Positions 33,701-41,200 of a DNA stretch of 64,000 nt are shown here, in pieces; the stretch's first letter is position 1; each line of letters starts with the position of its first letter. Source of the stretch: Asterias rubens. Lineage: Eukaryota; Echinodermata; Asteroidea; Forcipulatida; Asteriidae. The notes under the pieces were generated by a model. That model ran no database searches and was not told where the DNA came from. It saw only the letters and a program-made list of their open reading frames with translations. The position numbers were made by a program, and so were the translations under genes. The stretch lies in contig NW_022985696.1 in the NCBI RefSeq assembly GCF_902459465.1, positions 186,001 through 250,000 of the forward strand, in the 5' to 3' direction.

Positions 33701-36700
33701 ATGTAGCCCACGTCCTTGTTCAAAACTTCCGCTAGTGTAAGATTTTGTTGTAGGTCCGGACCACCGACAAAATGTAGCAATGTTGGACAAGCTTTGACAA
33801 GAGACCCTGGTCACTCCAAAAATTATTGTCCTTTCACACAAGGTGCATTTTGTAAAATCTCACAACCGTGCTACAATTTAGCAAGGGACCCTTGCTAAAT
33901 TGCTCTCGTGTGAAAGGGGCTTTGGCCGGTAATCTGATTTTACAAAGGGTTTTTTGCTCTTAAAGATAAAATTTAGTGCTTAAGCAGCTCTATGAAATTG
34001 GGCCAAGGTTACTAGGCATTTTTCGCTTACACAGCTAGCCAAGATATTCAGCGCTTGCACAGTAAGCAGAGAATGGTGATTGTAAGCCCAGACTTAGGCG
34101 GTAAGCAGAACCACGAAAATCGGGCCCCGATGTCCGATATACTAGACCGCTTCATTCAACTCACCTCATGCCTTTATCATAGCAGAATTGAAGACACTTG
34201 CGAATGGTCATGTCATCGCTAGTCAATGATGCATCACTGAGGACACTCCCTACTGTCCTATCCAGGTAACATCCTAGATAACCTGGCACTGTAACGGCAA
34301 GAAAGAAGAAAACAAAGATTGGAAGTCAAGTTAACTCACACTCGGGCCGAGAACCGACAGGACACTGGTGCCTATGAACTAGGTTAGTTTAAATAACCTC
34401 TATTCATAAATATCTCAGACAGTTTCGCTGTTTCGATTGGTGTTTAAACGGTTGATATGACAGTTGTTTTCGGGTATGTTGAGATGATGCATACTACTAC
34501 GCACATATTGCGTCGATGCCCTCGATTTACCAAGAAAAAAATACCTTGGTGCCCTTGCTCTTTCAAAAACGAAGCATACAGGATTGGTTATAAGATTTTA
34601 AAACAACTAAAAAATATTAATAATCTTAAGATGACTTACGGAAGCAGCTTGCTCCAGCCGTTTCTCCGTCTCTACAAGTTTTATCAGCTACCTTAAACTT
34701 GCATTCTTGTAGAGTGGCTTCATCTATGAGAAAAGAAACAAGTACAAATACGGTTATAATTAAGGAAAGCTTTCGCATTTCTTTTAAATACATGTAAAGA
34801 TGAAGTGAGGTGTTATTATTAAATCCCACAAGACTGTTTCCATCAATTTCACCATGCTATTCCTAACTTAGGGTTAATCTTAGGACTTAGGACAAGTTAA
34901 GTTCCATGTCCATGGACGTTAGGACGTATTGGACCCATCCTAAGTTAGGACGAGTTACTCATTCTTAACTCAATCCTAGCGTTTCATGAAATCGGCTGCT
35001 GGACTTGTCCAGTCATACTGGCCGATGCTAAAAACACAGCTTTTGGCCTTGCGATCCAGTGTCAATTTCAAGTAAATATGTAGATCAATCTTAGCGCCTT
35101 GTGAAATCGACCCCAGTTGTTATCATTTTCCTTGTTTCTGCCAGCTTGTTCACTGGTTCCTACTTTGGAATTCCCATTCAAAAAGGGCCTATGTGATTTG
35201 AACAATCAGTGGTTTACGTGTAGAGCAGTCGTGGCAAGCAATCCACTAGTCAGCCGGACAAGTTGGATAGAATTTTGAAAGGTCCTTGGCTGTTTTAATT
35301 GCCATTTGACAAGCAGACCACCGTTAAGGGGGAACGCTGTGAATAACTTGCCAGTGATACTCTAGGAATAATAATTGTACAGGGGCATTTTCTTTACGCA
35401 AGTAGGCCATCATACTGCCTTAAGTGCAATTTCAATGGTATATGATCTACCTGAGAAGTAACTCGACAAACTCCTACAAGGAGAAATAAACAGTATCACC
35501 TACCTCCATTACAGTCAAATTTCTGTATTGATCTGTTGTTAGTTCCGCTACCGTAGTAAGCTTCTACCATCGCAAATGCAGCACCAGGGAGTCCTGTAGT
35601 GTAAAGATATTGGAAACATTGACTGGTGAATCAGAACACTGCCCATCGTTCAGTCATAAGGCAACATAAAAAGAATTGTTGATCGTCCCCACCCGACCGT
35701 TCAAAACACCCCCCCGACCCCCTTATTTTTTTTCTTTTCTATTTTAATCATAAAAAACAACCTTTTCAGCTGATATTTTTTCCAAAATGTACAGGTTTGA
35801 AAAGATGTTTAAAGAAGGTTGTTACTCATGTTGGCAAAGCAAGAACAATTCTTCAAATATTTACTTGGGCTACACTGTGCTTAGTTGTTTGAAAAAGTTT
35901 ACAGAAAATGTCATCTAGGAGTTAAATTTGTTTGACAAAACTATTGAACACATCAGAAACACACAAACCCTCTGTTATATAGTGATTGTGATGATTTCTT
36001 TATTCTTGATTTCATATTTGACAAGTCAACAAAACTTCCACTGGCATGACATCCTTCCATTCTAAACCCACCTAGCACCCACTTTCCCAAGCACCCAGTA
36101 CCTATTTATCCCAGTACCCAAACTATTAACCATGCATACATGTGTACCTAATTGTCTACAAACCACTAATCCCAGTGATCCCAGTTCCTGTGGCATACAA
36201 CCTTCCGTTCTAAACCCACCCAGCACCCAGTACCCATTTATCCCAGCACCCATCACCCAAACTATTAACCATACCTACCTAGTTGTCTACAGACCACTCC
36301 TGTATCCCTGTGATCCCAGTTCCTGTGGCAAACAACCTTCTGTTCTAAACTCACCCAGCACCCAGTACCCATTTATCCCAGCACCCATCACCCAAACTAT
36401 TAATCATACCTACCTAGTTGTCTACAGACCACTCCTGTATCCCTGTGATCCCAGTTCCTGTGGCATACAACCTTCCGTTCTAAACTCACCCAGCACCCAG
36501 TACCCATTTATCCCAGCACCCATCACCCAAACTATTAACCATACCTACCTAGTTGTCTACAGACCACTCCTGTATCCCTGTGATCCCAGTTCCTGTGGCA
36601 TACAACCTTCCGTTCTAAACTCACCCAGCACCCAGTACCCATTTATCCCAGCACCCATTACTCAAACTATTCACCATACCTACCTAGTTGTCTACAGACC

Positions 36701-38195
36701 ACTCCTGTATCCCTCTGATCCCAGTTCCTGTGGCATACAACCTTCCGTTCTAAACTCACCCAGCACCCAGTACCAATTTATCCCAGCACCCATCACCCAA
36801 ACTATTAACCATACCTACCTAGTTGTCTACAGACCACTCCTGTATCCCTCTGATCCCAGTTCCTGTGGCATACAACCTTCCGTTCTAAACTCACCCAGCA
36901 CCCAGTACCCATTTATCCCAGCACCCATCACCCAAACTATTAACCATACCTACCTAGTTGTCTACAGACCACTCCTGTATCCCTCTGATCCCAGTTCCTG
37001 TGGCATACATCTTTCCATTCTCCATTATCTAATACTTCAATACGTCCTTCATTAATACCTGTGGTGTTGGGGGGACTGCCGGCAAGACGAACTGCAGAAA
37101 TAAAACAAGAATATAACATTGATGACAATAACAACTACATGCAGGTCGCAAGCTGTACTACGCACATGTTTGGCTTCTTACGAAAAGTTTTGTTTCATTT
37201 AATTTTTAAGAGTGATAACCAAGAATAATACATTCCCTTTAAGACTGGGTTACCACTCTTTTATAAACCATTTATAAATACCTCAGCCAGTTTCGCTATT
37301 CCTATTGGTGGAGAGCACGTCACGAGGGGGTGTTTAAACGGTTGATATGACCAGCTGGACTCTGTTTATAACCGGTTGTTTTGGGATACTATGGGCTAGT
37401 CTTGGTGCAAGACGTTTCTTGTTAGGGGCAATGAGGGCGCTGTCAGTGAGTTGGCCGCGCTGTGTGTGAAAGGTGGCAGTGCGATAAAAGCACTCACCTT
37501 CAGCTCAGGCCTTTATCACATGGCAAAGGCCCTGCCGGTTTTAAACGGCCCATTAAGAACTCGTCACTACCCTTTTATTTCCCTATTCATAAAAAATTCT
37601 GATTTTTTTTCACACTGTTTGTGAAAGGAAATTCTGGTCCAGTAAACATTTTAAAATTTTGTAATTTTACGCCAAATTTGAGCTCTGCCACTACCAGCAC
37701 ATTTCTTCTTATTCAAGTCCAATATGCATTTTTAAAACTTCTCAAATATGAACCGGGGGCGGGGAAGCTGGTATGCTAGTCCTGCAACAAGTTTTAATAA
37801 AAACAAGTTAAATATTTTGTAACAGATTAGTCATTCTGATTCAAACCCACACTCTGCTGATCAGAAACACCAGAGTTTGAATTCGCTGCTCTTAACCGGT
37901 GCTCTCAAAGGCGCAATTTAAACCTCCCTGCCTGCCCACGTAATGCGTAACACATGTAAAGGAACCCAGTGCACTTATCCACAAGAGATGGGGTTTGCCC
38001 CGGTGTTCCTGGCTACGGCTGCTGTATGCGCCGTAGCACCATGTAGACCCTTATAAGGTGCTACATAATTAGGTCTCAGAATTCATCACTGCAATAACCT
38101 AGCTTTCTGAAAGTTAGATTAAGATACTCAGCACCTTGAGTACCTTGTTTGGTAGAAACACGCGCTATAAAAGATTCAATATTATTATTATTTCA

Positions 38196-38232
<37 letters not shown>

Positions 38233-41200
38233 AGGGTAGTCAGTCGGCTCAATGCCAGTGTACAAAACCTGAGTACCATCAAGTCTAAAGATAATGAAGA
38301 TGTACTGGTAGCGGACATCCGGTTTGGAGTAAATCATAAACCAGGGCTCGAATTTTATGCTGGACCGCAGGCCCGAGGCCAGTGATTTTAGCTTCGGTCC
38401 AGTAAACTTTATGCTGAACAAGTCCGGCGGTCTTGTGGTTTTTTTATGCATACTAATAGAGTTACTATTACAAATAATTATATGAAATATATTATCTTTC
38501 ATTAAAAAATGTATTTCAATCTCATTTAGAATAAAAGTTTTTGTTTTACTTGTCGTCAAATCAGTGTTCTGAGCACGCTTGCGGAACGTCAATCCGTCCT
38601 TTTTTCACGTGCATCAGGCTGCATACAAGTTTTCCATTCAGTTTACTCATGCCCACACCTTGTACATCTAGTCTCAAACCATTTATGTTTATGCACCCGG
38701 GGAGTGAGCGAGCGGGTTGAGGGAGTGATGTGTTGGTACCCGGCGCGGCAACGTCAATCCGTCCTTTTTTCACGTGCATCAGGCTGCATACAAGTTTTCC
38801 ATTCAGTTTACTCATGCCCACACCTTGTACATCTAGTCTCAAACCATTTATGTTTATGCACCCGGGGAGTGAGCGAGCGGGTTGAGGGAGTGATGTGTTG
38901 GTACCCGGCGCGGCGGCACACCTTAGTACAGCGATGTTTGTTTACCACTGACCATGTGTAAAGTCTGTTACCTTACAAAGGAGTGTTGAATTTGCATTAA
39001 GAAGGTCTGGTTGCAATATATGTTGCATAGATTAAAAGTAAGGTCTTGTTGCCAAACGTCTTGCTTAGTATGGCTACCAACAGTGATGAGCTTCTGACTA
39101 CTGCTGTCAAATTTTTTGGTCAATCTTTTTTTATGACGATCTTTTTATGAATGTTGCACGTTGCAGTGTTTTGTTGGTGATTTGCCTGTCAAATCGGAAT
39201 TTTTTTTGTTGAGGCGGCGAGAATGACGTGAAGTAGGTATATGGAACTTTATTGATTGGGTTTCACAGCAAAAAAAAAGCCTCCTAAGGGATGAAAAAGG
39301 CCTGCTGTTCTATCGTGTTAACTTTTTTTTTTTCCTAATAAAATTTTGGTCTTGTAAAAAATCTTCTGGTCCAGTAAAATTCTGAGCAACAAGCCCTGCG
39401 GTCTTGTGGATTTTTTCCCCAAATTCGAGCCCTGTACCGTTATAAGCCGAAATATTATTTCACTGGTCAGCAGCTGGTACATGTCCTTCATTAATACCTC
39501 AGACAGTTTCGCTATTCCTTTGGTGGAGAGCGCATCACTTGGGTGTGTATAAACCTTTGTTTATGACCAGTAAAAAGTGTTGAAACATAGGATAGGTGTG
39601 ACACGCGAGCTTGCACCTGTATAGGACAGTTTCTTCATTCCTATTGGTCGAGAGCAATGGATGAAACAGTTGTGCCACATCACGCGATACGCGCGACGCG
39701 CACAGCATTCCCTTATAAGGAGTTGTTTACCCGAGGTCCTTACCATTTCATAGCTGGAGTGGTGTTGTGGTGAATCATTGAACAATTATTATTTTTGCAT
39801 TTATTTTACTCTTTGACCAAAAAGTGTTGATGTTTTTTGACCGAAATGGTATTTATGAATGGGAATCAAAGTGTGTTGAATCGGTTTTCAACGAGTGGTT
39901 TAAACCCGCCGAGGCCTGGTTCTTTATAATTTACCTCGACTTCGTCTCGGTAAAATTATCCAGAACCACACCTCGTTGGGTTTAACCCACTGTGTTGTGT
40001 AGTTGAAAACCTCTTCACCACACATTGATTCCCTTATTAATGAAGGAATCCATGGTCGATTCAGTCATGATGAACTCATTTCCCCCAAAATGTAGAGTCT
40101 TCATGAACATGGTTGGACGACCGCGGGAGTGGGGGAGGATGCACACTTTATTTGTCTAAGTTCTGCAAGCCCGTGTGTGATAATGAATTTACTTCCAAAA
40201 TTGATAATGCGAATAGTAGGAAGTTTTTAAAATATGTAGAACTGAGCCAGATATGAAGCGTTTAATGTTGCCTACCTTTGGCCATTGGGCCATCACAGAC
40301 TAGCCCTAAAAAAAAATTTATAATTTATATTTTGTAACGCATTTTTTTTTCTATAATTTCACACACAAAATTAACGCAAATTTAATATCAACAGAAAACC
40401 ACCATGCAAGTTCAATGCACAAAAAGGGCTACATTCATGAAGTACTAGAAAACATTTTTGTTGTTTCAATCTTTAATCTTTGAATCTGTTTGATCGATCC
40501 ATAGCAACATAAACTGTGGGCCTACATGTACATGTACATGTACATTTAATTTCTGGTAATTATTCTGCATTGTGTACAATGTATACAAAAAAGTAGGGGG
40601 ATATCCGTAAACCAGTGTCTTAGCCAGGAATTTGGAAAGTGGGAGTGCAAACTGAAAAAGTGGGAGTGCAAACTGAAAAAGTGGGAGTGCAACCTAAAAT
40701 CACTACAAAAACACGAGCGCGCAGCGCCAAGTCTGTCTCACCCAACTTCGAGTGATTGTTTTATGGTTGCGTCGTTGAAATTTTGATTCAAAAAGAAGAA
40801 GGACATCTGGTAAAACCAAATCTAATTTTACTTTTAAACTGTTCAACAACAACAAAATAGTAAAAGAAGTTCAGTAATTTTCACTGAAATTATTAGACAG
40901 CACGGCTTCACCCAAGCCGTGCATCAAATTTTTGCCCGTGTTTTCAGCCCAACAGGCCGTGCTAACACGGCGTGCACGGCTCGCTAGCTAACACGTTGCC
41001 GTAAACTAATATCAACACACAAATCATGCATTATTGGCTCGATACACTAGCTTGTGCATGGGGGGAAATCCTATGAAAGGAGTTGGGTACTTTTTCTAAA
41101 TGTCCACAGATTTATATTAAAAACTAACAGGGTTTGAAGATAATGATAGTGGAAAACTTCCCTTCAATTATATACTAACTAAGGTTCTGTAGTTTTTGAG

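Noticed and set aside
36132..37055. Plus-strand 307-codon open frame with 45-residue repeats
   Set aside because: It is the antisense reading of the 135-bp tandem array; the period being divisible by three keeps it open. No domain.
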